From the NCBI GenBank assembly GCA_040752595.1, contig JBFMGX010000047.1:49935-107188 (forward strand): a DNA stretch of 57,254 nt, given 5' to 3'. Shown here piece by piece: positions 8,928 through 17,474 of the stretch; within the stretch, counting starts at the first letter, position 1, and every line of letters starts with the position of its first letter. A program made the translations under genes and the position numbers. The notes under the pieces were generated by a model that searched no databases, had not been told where the DNA came from, and saw nothing but the letters and a program-made list of their open reading frames with translations. The stretch is from Candidatus Zixiibacteriota bacterium (GTDB lineage Bacteria > Zixibacteria > MSB-5A5 > WJJR01).

Positions 8928-10346
8928 CTACTTCAGCAACACCATCTTCTTCGTGTCGCTCGTGCCGCCGGCGATGAGACGATAGAAGTACATCCCCGAT
9001 GCCACTGTCTGCCCGCGCTCATCACGGCCGGTCCATGAGACCTCGTGCGGTCCGGCGCTCTCAAACCGGTCGACGAGTGTCGTTACCCGCCGCCCGAGGA
9101 CATCGAACACATCCAGCCGCACCGGACCGTCGTCCGCCAGTGAATAGGTGATGGTCGTCGCGGCATTGAAGGGATTCGGGATGTTGGTCCCCAGCCCAAA
9201 CGGCGCCATGGCCTCGGCCCCCGCGAGATTGCGCACGCCGAGGTGCTTGTACACAACGCAATCCTGGCCGACCGCCGGCATCTGCGTGCAGGTCCGCGCG
9301 GTGAGCGCCAGGGTCCGCACCTCGCCTTCGTTCCACGGTCCGAGCATCTCCATCAGCTTGGCGCGGTCGAAATAGAACACCATGTCGTCATAGCCATCCG
9401 GACCCCGATCCGTGCATTCGCACTTTCCCGACTCGCGCGAGACCAGCGGGCGGGCAATGTCGCGATACTCGTATTTGAATGGCGCCATCCCTTCCAGACG
9501 GATCGATCCCGAGTCGAGACAGTGGGCATCGAAGTTCTCGCTCCCCAGTACGGCGACCGGGAGAGCCGGCAGCGGGGGCATCGCCCTGGCCGACATCGGT
9601 CGCAAGCTCACCAGGTCCATCTCCCGCAACGGCGGGCTGATCAGGTTCGGGCATGCCCTCGGCAGGATGTCGATGTCGATGGTCAGCGTCGGCAGGAAGT
9701 CGAAGCTGAGATCATCAAGGACCCACACGCAGACCCCTGCGAGATCAATCACAAACGTGGATATCCCACCGTTGGATTGCACTTCAATCGGCTGAAGGTT
9801 CGCGCTCAGCACGATGCTGCCCGAATCCACGGCCACGCCGCTGGAATTGCGCGCGATGAAATGGAGTGTCTTCCCCGCATCGGTGTTGCTGCCCACGAGG
9901 GCCGAGGCCCTGCGCACAGGCCGGGAGAACATCAGTACCTCCGGTCCGCGCGGCACGCCGCTGTCGCTCAGGAACGCATTACAGTTGAACGCCAGGAAAT
10001 TGGGCTGTGAGTACCCATTGACGTGGAAGTTGCCGCAATCATCCAGAACAGCCCCACCATCCTTCCCGCCCGGACCCATGAATCGGACTTCCTGACCGGC
10101 GTACTCATTGCGCAGCGCCACAGTCTGGACAAAGAGGCACGGCCTCACCGTGTCATCGAAATTGATGAACACGTCGCTGTTGGGAACTGCGTCAATCGCG
10201 CGCGGCCGGCTCGTCGGCCAATCCGGGAGATCCCCGGTGACAACCACGCCGTTTTCCACGGCATCCGTTGTTTGGGCGAACGCCGATCCGGGCGCCACCG
10301 CGATGCCGAACGTGAGAAGCAGAGTGACCACAATCGCCTTTCGCAT
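8928..10346 (-). CDS. Secreted protein with C-terminal FlgD-Ig-type domain
   Basis: A 472-aa exported protein. The ATG at 10346 follows GGGGGAGGT. The signal peptide ends near AFAQ (about residue 25). The body (residues 30-370) is beta-rich and of unrecognised family. The last 85 residues are a FlgD-Ig-like C-terminal domain: IPNPFNAATTITYSL, then VRLDVFDVLGRRV, then ASGMYFYRL and a KKMVLLK end. Such domains act as sorting or anchoring signals in the FCB group, including type IX secretion-like cargo. No secretion gene is present here, so the route is inferred. Confidence 0.8.
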   Translation of the reverse strand: MRKAIVVTLLLTFGIAVAPGSAFAQTTDAVENGVVVTGDLPDWPTSRPRAIDAVPNSDVFINFDDTVRPCLFVQTVALRNEYAGQEVRFMGPGGKDGGAVLDDCGNFHVNGYSQPNFLAFNCNAFLSDSGVPRGPEVLMFSRPVRRASALVGSNTDAGKTLHFIARNSSGVAVDSGSIVLSANLQPIEVQSNGGISTFVIDLAGVCVWVLDDLSFDFLPTLTIDIDILPRACPNLISPPLREMDLVSLRPMSARAMPPLPALPVAVLGSENFDAHCLDSGSIRLEGMAPFKYEYRDIARPLVSRESGKCECTDRGPDGYDDMVFYFDRAKLMEMLGPWNEGEVRTLALTARTCTQMPAVGQDCVVYKHLGVRNLAGAEAMAPFGLGTNIPNPFNAATTITYSLADDGPVRLDVFDVLGRRVTTLVDRFESAGPHEVSWTGRDERGQTVASGMYFYRLIAGGTSDTKKMVLLK

Positions 10347-10762
10347 GCTGACCTCCCCCGTCCCGCTCGCAGCGGAACGGACTTCGGTGGTGAGGGTGAG
10401 ATGTTGCCGTTCGAACCGATCCCGTCAGTAACTCGACATGAACACGCGACCGGTCCGCGTAGCGCGCACCGGCCAACGTGCTTTTACGTGGCGCACGCAG
10501 CGATGTTGCACGTCGTTGTCATCTCTTAACAGAGCGACCCGAGTTCGGCAGTGTCTCCATACATGAAGTGTCACTTCAACACTCTCGCGCATCCGTCGTG
10601 ACAGCAATGGACAAGCCCCGAATCTCCCACCGCCCGACTCGTTCATACCCACTTTCCCGGTCTTCGTTTTCGACCCCGCTTCGGGGGTGATTGTCTCAGG
10701 ACCGGGAAGGGTGGGAGGCGGTGTGACGCGATCGCCGATCGCGCACGGCCGCAGAATGATCC
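10347..10762. promoter_or_regulatory. Divergent intergenic region with palindrome and nested RNA-like stem
   Basis: A 416-bp gap between the minus-strand FlgD-Ig gene and the capsid block. It holds the perfect palindrome TGAAGTG-T-CACTTCA (10564-10578), a possible operator. A large nested inverted repeat spans about 10648-10715: an outer TTCCCGGTC/GACCGGGAA stem encloses a CCCCG-CTT-CGGGG hairpin. A CGCGATC-GCC-GATCGCG palindrome lies at 10727-10743, 20 bp before the prohead protease start. No clear promoter was found. Confidence 0.5.
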
Positions 10763-11653
10763 ATGAGCATACTGATCGGTTCCTTGTCTGCCCGGCCGCT
10801 ACGCTTCAGCGAGCAACAAGACGCGGTCTCTGGTGATGGGTACCGCGATCTGATTGAGCAGATCAACCAGCGCGTTCGTCCACCGGCGCCGGTGACCCCA
10901 GACGACGTCCACATTCGTGCGCTGCGTCTCGTCTCCGATGACGTCAACGATCACGGCGGCCGCTTTCCGCGTGAGGAGCACGACCGGCTGTCCGCGCTCT
11001 TGATTGACACCCCGGTCCTGGTCGGGCATGACCGCACCCGGCTCCCGGTGGCCCGCAACTTCGCCGCCCGCTGCGTCTCCGAAGGGGATCGCCAGTGGAT
11101 CGAAGTCTGGTTCTATTGGCTGCGGGGCGATGGACCGTTTCAGGATCAACTGGCGGGCGACATCGATGCCGGCGTGGTCAAGGAGGGCTCGATCGGCTTT
11201 GAGTTTCGGCGTCCGCAATGCTCGATCTGCGGTCGCGACATCCGGACCTGCGAGCATATCCCCGATCAGGAGTACATTGGAGACGACGGCACCCTCCGCA
11301 CGGCCCATTACGAATACCGCGACATCGTCCGTGTCTTGGAGACGTCGCTGGTCTACCGCGGTGCGACACCGGGGACGCACTTTGCGCGTCCGCCGCTGTT
11401 CGGCAAGCCGCACGTTGAGTCGCCAGCACTGTCCGGTCCTGCCGGTGCTGTCGGTGACGCAATCATGGCGCGCTCGCTTTACCTCTACAGCACGGGCGGC
11501 CGTCCACAGCAGGCGTTTCGACTCCCTCTCCGGGTGTCTCTTCACGCGCGGTGCCGCCGTTCACCGTTCGCACGGCGGCGTCGTGCCATCGGACTCGCCC
11601 TCCGTGCGATCTATGGCAACGGCACGTCGCCATGGGGAAGGAGCACGTCGTGA
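10763..11653 (+). CDS. Phage prohead maturation protease (HK97 type)
   Basis: A 296-aa protein resembling HK97-type prohead serine proteases, which cleave scaffold and capsid proteins during head assembly. VLVGHDRTRLPVARNF (catalytic His probably H89) and VVKEGSIGFEF (nucleophile probably S143) are the two family blocks. An inserted C153-x2-C156...C163-x-H165 motif may bind zinc. Residues after about 235 are Arg-rich and poorly conserved in appearance. The ATG at 10763 has no strong Shine-Dalgarno. The stop overlaps the next start (GTGA), so the genes are translationally coupled. Family assignment rests on motif recognition only. Confidence 0.7.
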   Translation: MSILIGSLSARPLRFSEQQDAVSGDGYRDLIEQINQRVRPPAPVTPDDVHIRALRLVSDDVNDHGGRFPREEHDRLSALLIDTPVLVGHDRTRLPVARNFAARCVSEGDRQWIEVWFYWLRGDGPFQDQLAGDIDAGVVKEGSIGFEFRRPQCSICGRDIRTCEHIPDQEYIGDDGTLRTAHYEYRDIVRVLETSLVYRGATPGTHFARPPLFGKPHVESPALSGPAGAVGDAIMARSLYLYSTGGRPQQAFRLPLRVSLHARCRRSPFARRRRAIGLALRAIYGNGTSPWGRSTS

Positions 11654-11961
11654 GCCGAACGGCCAAATCGAGCCCAAAGTACACTCCCGTCTCCTGGTGG
11701 CGACCGGCGTTGACGGTCCTGGTCGTCGTCACCAGTGCCCTGGCTGCCTATTACACGACGGTCTATGGCATTCGCCTGACCGTCACCGAGAAGGCCGATC
11801 GGGTCACCGTGGACCAGATTGACCGACGCTTGGTCGAAATCGAGACAACGTTGCGCACTGATGTGGCCCGTCGCCGTGATCTGGCGTCGTTGGAAACGGC
11901 GCTCGACGCCCGGCTGACGCGCATCGAAACCCTCTTGGAGGAAAGGAGAATGTCACGGTGA
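11650..11961 (+). CDS. Small membrane-anchored coiled-coil protein of the capsid block
   Basis: A 103-aa protein. The GTG at 11650 follows AAGGAG and overlaps the upstream stop by 4 nt. It has one transmembrane segment (about residues 14-38) and then a heptad-like amphipathic helix (residues 45-100). The gene order (protease, then this, then decoration and capsid genes) leaves open a scaffold-like, holin-like or membrane-tethering role. No family is recognised. Confidence 0.6.
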   Translation: MSRTAKSSPKYTPVSWWRPALTVLVVVTSALAAYYTTVYGIRLTVTEKADRVTVDQIDRRLVEIETTLRTDVARRRDLASLETALDARLTRIETLLEERRMSR

Positions 11962-12320
11962 TCGTCCCCGAGGCAGCACCCGTCCCCACGGTCGATCGGG
12001 CCTTGCGCGGCGCAACCGACAAGACACCCGCGCCATCGGCCGAAGAAAACTGGCAGACGCTGCGAACTCTGCTGCGGGAACGGATCCGTCGCCGCTGGCT
12101 GGCTTTGTCCCGTCTGTCCCCGGAGGCGTATCCCGGCGAGGTGCTGGAGGCGCGATTGTCGGCGATCGCCGACGACGGCATGGCGCTCTGGCGCTGCGCC
12201 GAGGGCCTCGATCGCGCCCTCGATGTGGCTTTCGCGCCGCGGGCCTGTCGCTGCGGTCGCGACATCACTCCGGCCAAGACGACTCCCGCTCCGCACTCAG
12301 ACGAGTTCAAGGTTCGTTGA
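11958..12320 (+). CDS. Hypothetical protein of the capsid block
   Basis: A 120-aa, mostly helical, Arg-rich protein whose GTG start overlaps the upstream stop (GTGA). It ends with a CRCGRDI motif near residue 97, which echoes the CSICGRDIRTC motif of the upstream prohead protease. No family is recognised. It is followed by a CCGCGATC palindrome at 12333-12351. Confidence 0.55.
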   Translation: MIVPEAAPVPTVDRALRGATDKTPAPSAEENWQTLRTLLRERIRRRWLALSRLSPEAYPGEVLEARLSAIADDGMALWRCAEGLDRALDVAFAPRACRCGRDITPAKTTPAPHSDEFKVR

Positions 12321-12332
12321 CCGGGAGGCGAT

Positions 12333-12351
12333 CCGCGATCGGAGATCGCGG
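12333..12351. repeat. CCGCGATC palindrome in capsid block
   Basis: Perfect CCGCGATC-GGA-GATCGCGG between two capsid-block genes. It is the same family as the left-edge array. Confidence 0.9.
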
Positions 12352-12410
12352 GGACGCACCACGACACGCATGTCACCTGTAACGTCACTGCGATGCGATA
12401 GGAGGATCCT

Positions 12411-12833
12411 TTGACTGTTCGCGATCACAATCTGGAATCGATCGGCGAGGTCTTCGCCACATTCAAGGTCAAGCAGACCGGCGGCGTGGACGATCTCACC
12501 GACGCACACATTGGCAAGGCGGTCACGTCAACCGACTCCCATGAGGTCGGTCCGGGGACCGACGGCGCCATCCTGTTGGGTAAACTCGTCGACCTGACGC
12601 TGGAGGACCGCGACACCGGCCAACGGCTGGCCACGGTCCAGATCGGTGGCGTCTGTCGGCTGCCGATCACAACGACGTATCCCGTCGTGGGCAACCGCGT
12701 CGTTTGCGGTGCCAATGCGACCGTCAAGCAGGCGCCCGCTCTGGTCGGCAACGACCCTGCCGGCGGCAACATCGCCCGCGGTACGGTCTTGGCCGTCAAC
12801 GGCACCACCGACTGCACGATCCTGCTCAACTGA
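12411..12833 (+). CDS. Probable capsid decoration protein (DUF2190-like)
   Basis: A 140-aa all-beta protein. The TTG at 12411 is chosen because a strong GGAGGA (12401-12406) lies just upstream. The pattern of an early Gly-rich turn, a central LVDLTLED...VQIGGVCRLP and a C-terminal RGTVLAVNGTT stretch resembles small head-decoration or head-fibre proteins of the DUF2190 type, which sit on the outer capsid surface. Its place directly before the major capsid gene fits. The assignment is by pattern only. Confidence 0.5.
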   Translation: MTVRDHNLESIGEVFATFKVKQTGGVDDLTDAHIGKAVTSTDSHEVGPGTDGAILLGKLVDLTLEDRDTGQRLATVQIGGVCRLPITTTYPVVGNRVVCGANATVKQAPALVGNDPAGGNIARGTVLAVNGTTDCTILLN

Positions 12834-12856
12834 CATCTGTCAGCATGATGGCGTGC

Positions 12857-12920
12857 CCGCGATCTCCGATCGCGGTTGACAAAGGGAAGTCACGAGCACA
12901 GGGCTGCTGACCTACACCAG
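12857..12920. repeat. CCGCGATC palindrome plus degenerate GAGCACAGGGCT repeat
   Basis: Perfect CCGCGATC-TCC-GATCGCGG at 12857-12875, followed by a decayed copy of the GTCAGGAGC family (GAGCACAGGGCTGCTGACC). Both lie between the decoration and capsid genes. Confidence 0.75.
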
Positions 12921-12937
12921 TGTAAAGGACACGTATC

Positions 12938-14044
12938 ATGGATCTCGACAAACTCTTCACTGAAACATCCCCCGCACTTCTGGCGCAGGCGACCGCCGAG
13001 CCCCGCACCGAGGGGACGGTGGATTTGCGCCGTGCCCAGCAACTGACGATCACGCGCGACACCTACCTCGAAGCCGAGTCCCGGGGATTGACGCTCTCGG
13101 AGCTGCTGGAGTCAACCGACTATGACCCATCACCGCTCGATTCGCCATTGGACGCCTTTGAGCGCCAATTGGCCGCGCGCGGCATCCGTGTCGGCGGCGC
13201 CAATCCGCTGACCGTCGAGTTGTTCTATCGCGGTGCCCCGGCGTTGCTGCCGGAGTTCATGCTGCGTGAGATTCGTCACGGGCAGTCGCTGCGCCCCGAG
13301 CTCAACGGGCTGGTCGGCTCCTCGTCGCATGTCCCCGGCAACCGCTACACGCCGTTCGACATCGAAGCCCAGGCCGGCGATGCCCGCTGGTCGATGCGTC
13401 CCGTCGGCGACGGCGCCAATGTCCCGGCCGTCGTCGTGACGGAACGTGTCAATTCGATCGACGTCCGCGACTACGGCCTGGCGCTGAAGGCCTCTTACAA
13501 GGCCCTGCGCCACCGCACTACGCCGCAGTTCAAGGTACTTCTGTGGTACATCGGGTATCGCATGCAGGTCGACAAACTGGGAATGCTGGTCGACGTGCTC
13601 ATCAACGGCGACGGCAATGACAACGCCGCCACGGTCATCAACACCGCGTCCTCCGGCACGCTCGCCTATGCCGACCTCGTCGCCTTCTGGGCCGAGCTGC
13701 ACCCCTTCGAGATGAACACGATGATCTGCTCGAAGGACAAGATCAAGACGATCCTCACCATGACCGAGTTCAAGGATCCGCTCGCGGGGTTCCGTTTCCA
13801 GGGGACCGGCGAACTGGTCAGCCCATTGGGCGCCTCGCTGGTGCGTTCCGATGAGGTCGCCACCGACCGCGTCATCGGGATGGACAAGCGCTTCGCCGCC
13901 GAAGAAATCGTCACGCAAGCGCTGACGGTCGAGTACGACAAGATCATCGAGCAGAAGTTCGAGGAGGCGGTCATCTCCGAGTCCGTGGCCTATGCCAAGG
14001 TCGTCCCCGATGCCGTCAAGGTGCTCGACTCGGTGTGGACGTAG
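12938..14044 (+). CDS. Phage-type major capsid protein (HK97-like fold predicted)
   Basis: A 368-aa protein that builds the head shell in tailed phages and related particles. An N-terminal helical region (residues 1-105) could be the part removed by the prohead protease. The core includes LMLREIRHGQS-like and GYRMQVDKLGMLVDVLINGDG segments, and the C-terminal FAAEEIVTQALTVEYDKIIE region looks like the A-domain end of such proteins. It is too long and different in pattern for an encapsulin. Downstream lie a composite palindromic repeat and a tail-like gene. The frame is fully open. The call rests on sequence appearance and on neighbours. Confidence 0.65.
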   Translation: MDLDKLFTETSPALLAQATAEPRTEGTVDLRRAQQLTITRDTYLEAESRGLTLSELLESTDYDPSPLDSPLDAFERQLAARGIRVGGANPLTVELFYRGAPALLPEFMLREIRHGQSLRPELNGLVGSSSHVPGNRYTPFDIEAQAGDARWSMRPVGDGANVPAVVVTERVNSIDVRDYGLALKASYKALRHRTTPQFKVLLWYIGYRMQVDKLGMLVDVLINGDGNDNAATVINTASSGTLAYADLVAFWAELHPFEMNTMICSKDKIKTILTMTEFKDPLAGFRFQGTGELVSPLGASLVRSDEVATDRVIGMDKRFAAEEIVTQALTVEYDKIIEQKFEEAVISESVAYAKVVPDAVKVLDSVWT

Positions 14045-14076
14045 ACGTCTGTCACAAGACATCCCTCGGTGAATCG

Positions 14077-14145
14077 GTAGGGGCGACCCGGTGGGTCGCC
14101 CTCTTTCCTCCGCCACCAAAGGGCGAGGCACCGCCTCGCCCCTAC
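14077..14145. repeat. 69-bp composite GTAGGGGC...GCCCCTAC element
   Basis: Terminal inverted repeat GTAGGGGC/GCCCCTAC enclosing two hairpins, GGGCGACCC-GGT-GGGTCGCCC and GGGCGAGGC-ACC-GCCTCGCCC, separated by a 19-nt variable spacer. The element at 27691-27759 has the same design and length in reverse orientation. Confidence 0.85.
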
Positions 14146-14184
14146 GCCGTTGCCGGTTACCGGAATCCCAGAAACGGAACCACC

Positions 14185-15612
14185 ATGATTCACGCGCTGA
14201 TCGACACCAGCACAGCCGCCGCCCCAACCGGTCTGGCGACGCAGCACAAGCTCTTCCGCGTCGAGAAGGGACCATTCGCCGGTCGGCTCTTGGCGCTGTT
14301 TGCGCGGACGCCGACCAACCTGGCGCTGTCGTACACGAGCGACCCATACACGTCATGGCTCGACCCCGGCGATTTCGTCACCGACGCGGCGGACCTCCCG
14401 TTCGACGCGGTCGCCGACGAAAACGCCGACGTCTGGGTGGCGTACACACAGCAGACGACCGGGGCCCTGATCTGTGTCCGGCTGATCTTTGTCAATGGTA
14501 CCTGGGTGGCGCAGACGCCGGCCACGGTGTACGATTCGCCGAGCTCGACCAACAAACACCCTACGGTTCTGAAAGACATGTACGGCCGGATCTGGGTGGC
14601 CTGGACCCGGGAGGACAGCGGCACCTACACGCTGCGCGTGAAATCGTCGTTGGATCTGGGTCAGACATTCGGCAGCGGCCCCACCGACGCCGGCACCGAT
14701 TTGTCGGGGAACACGTCATCGTGTTACGGCACGCTGATCGCCCGCGCCAACTACATTCACTGCCTGTTCGCGATCGCGGGCACGACCCTGAAGAACCGCG
14801 AGATCGAAATCGACGCCGCGCTCTGGAACGCCGCGGTGACGCTGTACACCGGCGCCGGCCTCGGCAGCGACCTCGCCGCCGCGGTCTCCTCCGAGGGTAT
14901 GCTCGGTGCCCTCTTCGCCGCCGACAGCAAGTTGTACTTGAAGGAATACGACGGCGCAGTCTGGGGCGCGCTCCAGACCGTCAGCACACAACCGGCGGCA
15001 TCGCCGGCGCTACGGTACATGGGCACGGCGCCCTACGCTCTCTTCCTGCACAATGTCGGCACGGATCAGAACGAACTGTACGAGTCACATCGTGTCGGCA
15101 GCTCCTTCGCGGCTCCGACTTCCGTGCTCAGCCAGGCCCAGCCGTTTGCGTCGGTCTTCTGCTTCGACGCCGACGCTGGGACACCATACGCCGACGTCAC
15201 CACGGCGGCCGCATCAAGCGCCGCCGCCGATGTCTTCCATCCAACGTCCGAAAAGCTGCTCCAAGCGGTCGGCGACGCGGTCTTCCTCGGATCGGACGAC
15301 CGTTTCAGTTTCATCCGCATTCTGCTGTCGACTGCCGGTGCCGGTGGAGCCGTGACATGGTCATACTGGAACGGGGCGTGGACGGACTTCATCCCTGCCT
15401 CCGGCGCGTCGGGCTTCGATGCCGTCAATGACGGCGTCCGGCTGTTCAACGACGGGATCGGAACGCCCGTCGATTGGCAAAAGACCGTCATCAATGGTGC
15501 CAATCGCTACTGGATCCGCGCCGTCGTCGGCACGGCATTCACCACCGCCCCGGTCGGAACGCAGCTCACCGCGGTCCCCAACATGAGCGGCGTCGTACCG
15601 CGGGTGGCATGA
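14185..15612 (+). CDS. Tail-like beta-propeller protein of the capsid block
   Basis: About 475 aa; the ATG at 14185 lies after the repeat element. Residues 1-340 contain repeated blocks such as DENADVWVAYTQQ and DMYGRIWVAWTRED, typical of BNR/sialidase-like propellers. The last 130 residues carry a VTWSYWNGAWTDF...DWQKTVINGANRYWIRAVV module of a kind seen in phage baseplate or tail-associated proteins. No signal peptide is visible. A virion surface or receptor-binding role is inferred. Confidence 0.5.
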   Translation: MIHALIDTSTAAAPTGLATQHKLFRVEKGPFAGRLLALFARTPTNLALSYTSDPYTSWLDPGDFVTDAADLPFDAVADENADVWVAYTQQTTGALICVRLIFVNGTWVAQTPATVYDSPSSTNKHPTVLKDMYGRIWVAWTREDSGTYTLRVKSSLDLGQTFGSGPTDAGTDLSGNTSSCYGTLIARANYIHCLFAIAGTTLKNREIEIDAALWNAAVTLYTGAGLGSDLAAAVSSEGMLGALFAADSKLYLKEYDGAVWGALQTVSTQPAASPALRYMGTAPYALFLHNVGTDQNELYESHRVGSSFAAPTSVLSQAQPFASVFCFDADAGTPYADVTTAAASSAAADVFHPTSEKLLQAVGDAVFLGSDDRFSFIRILLSTAGAGGAVTWSYWNGAWTDFIPASGASGFDAVNDGVRLFNDGIGTPVDWQKTVINGANRYWIRAVVGTAFTTAPVGTQLTAVPNMSGVVPRVA

Positions 15613-15624
15613 GGGGAGTCGAGC

Positions 15625-16449
15625 ATGGCATTCACATCACCCGAACTCGTACGCGCCCATCTCGACGTTCTCCGTTTGGGAGAAACGCGGATCGACAACC
15701 ATGGCGTCGTCCTCAACGGGACGACCCCGGTCCAACTCCCGCACACCGGTCTGGTCGAGGGATCGCTCGTTGTGAAGTGCCGCAGGGGAGAGGCACCGAC
15801 TCGGGAACTCGCTGTCCTGGCCGATGCCTGGGTTTCTTTGTCGCATGACTCACTGGTTCCCGACAGCGTTGTGATTGCTTCCGACAGCTCGCTTGGTGTC
15901 GTCTTCCAAGAGAACGTCGACTTCATCGTCGACTACACCGCCGGGCGCGTGCGACGCATCGTCGACGGAGCCATCGGCGGCGGCCAGACGGTTGTCGTAT
16001 GGTTCGAGTACCACCATGTCTTCACGGCCGGGGATGATTACACCATTACGTACACGTCCGGCCAGTTGGCGCGCCGCAGCACAGGCGCCATCGCCGACGG
16101 GCAGTCGGTCCTCGTGGAGTACGCCGTGGCCAATGGCTTTGTCTCCGACGCCGTGATCGAGCAGGCGATGGCCGAATCGGGCGAGGCGGTCCTGGCGATG
16201 GTCGATTCACCCGACGAGGAGCAGCCGGCGCCCGCGCTGGTGATCGGCGCCACGCATTGGACGGTGGCGGCCGTGGCGCGGATGCGTGCGGCCGCCGCGC
16301 TCGCCTCATCCGCCGCCGACAGCGCCGCGGTGCGGAACATCACCCAGGCCTGGCTCGACCTAGCCGACCGCTATGAGCAATCGGGTCGGCAGTTCCTTTC
16401 GCGCTTTGCCGCACCGGTGCCGTCCCTGCAATCGTTGCGCCACGGCTAA
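15625..16449 (+). CDS. Hypothetical virion-like protein (possible connector or adaptor)
   Basis: A 274-aa protein whose ATG lies 12 bp after the previous stop, with GAGGGGAG upstream. The first 180 residues are beta-rich, with two similar blocks (FQENVDFIVDYTAGRVRRI and TAGDDYTITYTSGQLARRS). The last 90 residues are helical and Ala-rich. Such a two-part layout and its position suggest a structural or head-tail joining protein. No family is recognised. Confidence 0.5.
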   Translation: MAFTSPELVRAHLDVLRLGETRIDNHGVVLNGTTPVQLPHTGLVEGSLVVKCRRGEAPTRELAVLADAWVSLSHDSLVPDSVVIASDSSLGVVFQENVDFIVDYTAGRVRRIVDGAIGGGQTVVVWFEYHHVFTAGDDYTITYTSGQLARRSTGAIADGQSVLVEYAVANGFVSDAVIEQAMAESGEAVLAMVDSPDEEQPAPALVIGATHWTVAAVARMRAAAALASSAADSAAVRNITQAWLDLADRYEQSGRQFLSRFAAPVPSLQSLRHG

Positions 16450-16484
16450 TCGTCGGCAGAACACTCGATCTCCGCACGATGAGG

Positions 16485-16581
16485 ACAAGGGGCTTCAGCC
16501 CCTTGTGGATCTGTGCCACATCGTTGACACGGAGATCGGCAAGACCGCACCCAACCGTAGGGGCACGGCGTGCCGTGCCCA
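16485..16581. repeat. ACAAGGGGCT hairpin plus GTAGGGGCACGGC hairpin in capsid block
   Basis: ACAAGGGGCT-TC-AGCCCCTTGT at 16485-16506, then GTAGGGGCACGGC-GT-GCCGTGCCC near 16558-16581. Both families recur at distant host loci in the window. Confidence 0.85.
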
Positions 16582-16595
16582 CTTGACCGTGTATT

Positions 16596-16970
16596 ATGAA
16601 CACAACCTACGCCTACCTGACCGGCCGACGTGCCTGGTTTGTGCCCGCCGTCTCCATCTGGGGCGAGCTTGGGGCCGAGACCATCGATGCACTGGCCACC
16701 GAAACCGATGATGCCGCCACACGCGTCGTCTTTCAGCGCTTCACGATCGGCGGTATGGCGCAGGACATCGCCTTCTCGGCGCTCACCGACCATCGCGGCA
16801 ACTCGCTGCCGGATCAGATCGATCATCCCGTCGTGATCCCGGTCGCCAAGAATGCCGTGAGCATCGCTGTCATCGGAACGCCCGGCAACACGTCATTCCG
16901 CGTCGGCAAAGGCGAGGCCGCCGCCGAGGATGGCATGGCCGACCTCTGGATCATCGAGGCGGGCTCATGA
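16596..16970 (+). CDS. Hypothetical protein of the capsid block
   Basis: A 124-aa beta-rich protein without a signal peptide. Its last four bases overlap the next small frame (ATGA). No family is recognised. Its size and place before a small possible tail-assembly protein would allow a tail-tube or tail-terminator role, but nothing in the sequence proves it. Confidence 0.5.
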   Translation: MNTTYAYLTGRRAWFVPAVSIWGELGAETIDALATETDDAATRVVFQRFTIGGMAQDIAFSALTDHRGNSLPDQIDHPVVIPVAKNAVSIAVIGTPGNTSFRVGKGEAAAEDGMADLWIIEAGS

Positions 16971-17101
16971 GCGGGACCGGCCCGATGCGGCTCCCGCCGT
17001 GGTCGCAGGTCTGCTCCCTGGGGTTTCGCCTCCGACCTCGCCGACTGGCGGGGTCGCAATCGCGCGAGGCATTCAATGAAATGGGAACTGTTGGAGGATG
17101 A
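16967..17101 (+). CDS. Possible small tail-assembly protein
   Basis: A 44-aa frame coupled to the preceding gene by an ATGA overlap and itself overlapping the next gene by 26 bp. The layout W..........LGFRLRP..L....SREAF..M resembles the short tail-assembly chaperones of gene-transfer-agent-like clusters, which sit at this kind of position. Support is weak: there is no Shine-Dalgarno and the match is only by eye. Confidence 0.3.
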   Translation: MSGTGPMRLPPWSQVCSLGFRLRPRRLAGSQSREAFNEMGTVGG

Positions 17102-17474
17102 CCGGTCCGTGGATGTCGACCGCTCAGTTAGTGCCGTTCCCGCACCCCATGAGATCCCCCAAAGACCGCTCTCCTCCGATTCGTCGCATCGTGACCTTGA
17201 GCTGGTCGAGCAGCTCCTCGACCGCTGCTGGCGGGAAATCGACTCCAGCGATCTCAACGTCAAGCTGACCGACCTTGTGCGTCTGCTGGAATTCAAGGAG
17301 AAGCTCCGTCCGGCCGTCGAAGCGCAGAAGACCTTCTGGGCGATGGTGGACCAAATGCGCCGGGAGGAACTGGCACAGTTCAGTGATGGGTGCCCGGACG
17401 AACCAAGACCACCGACTGATGAGGATGACAGCACAAATGACAGTGGACATCATGCAACCGAGGATCACGAGTAG
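17076..17474 (+). CDS. Hypothetical acidic helical protein of the capsid block
   Basis: A 132-aa protein with a central helix-rich region (residues 40-98, LVEQLLDRCWREIDSSDLNVKLTDLVRLLEFKEKLRP without breaks) and an acidic, disordered tail. It overlaps the upstream small frame and, by 38 bp, the following secreted-protein gene. No family is recognised. Confidence 0.45.
   Translation: MKWELLEDDRSVDVDRSVSAVPAPHEIPQRPLSSDSSHRDLELVEQLLDRCWREIDSSDLNVKLTDLVRLLEFKEKLRPAVEAQKTFWAMVDQMRREELAQFSDGCPDEPRPPTDEDDSTNDSGHHATEDHE

Noticed and set aside
12938-14044. Encapsulin
   Set aside because: Length, the adjoining prohead protease and a decoration-like protein fit a phage capsid. No encapsulin-type cargo gene or targeting peptide is seen.
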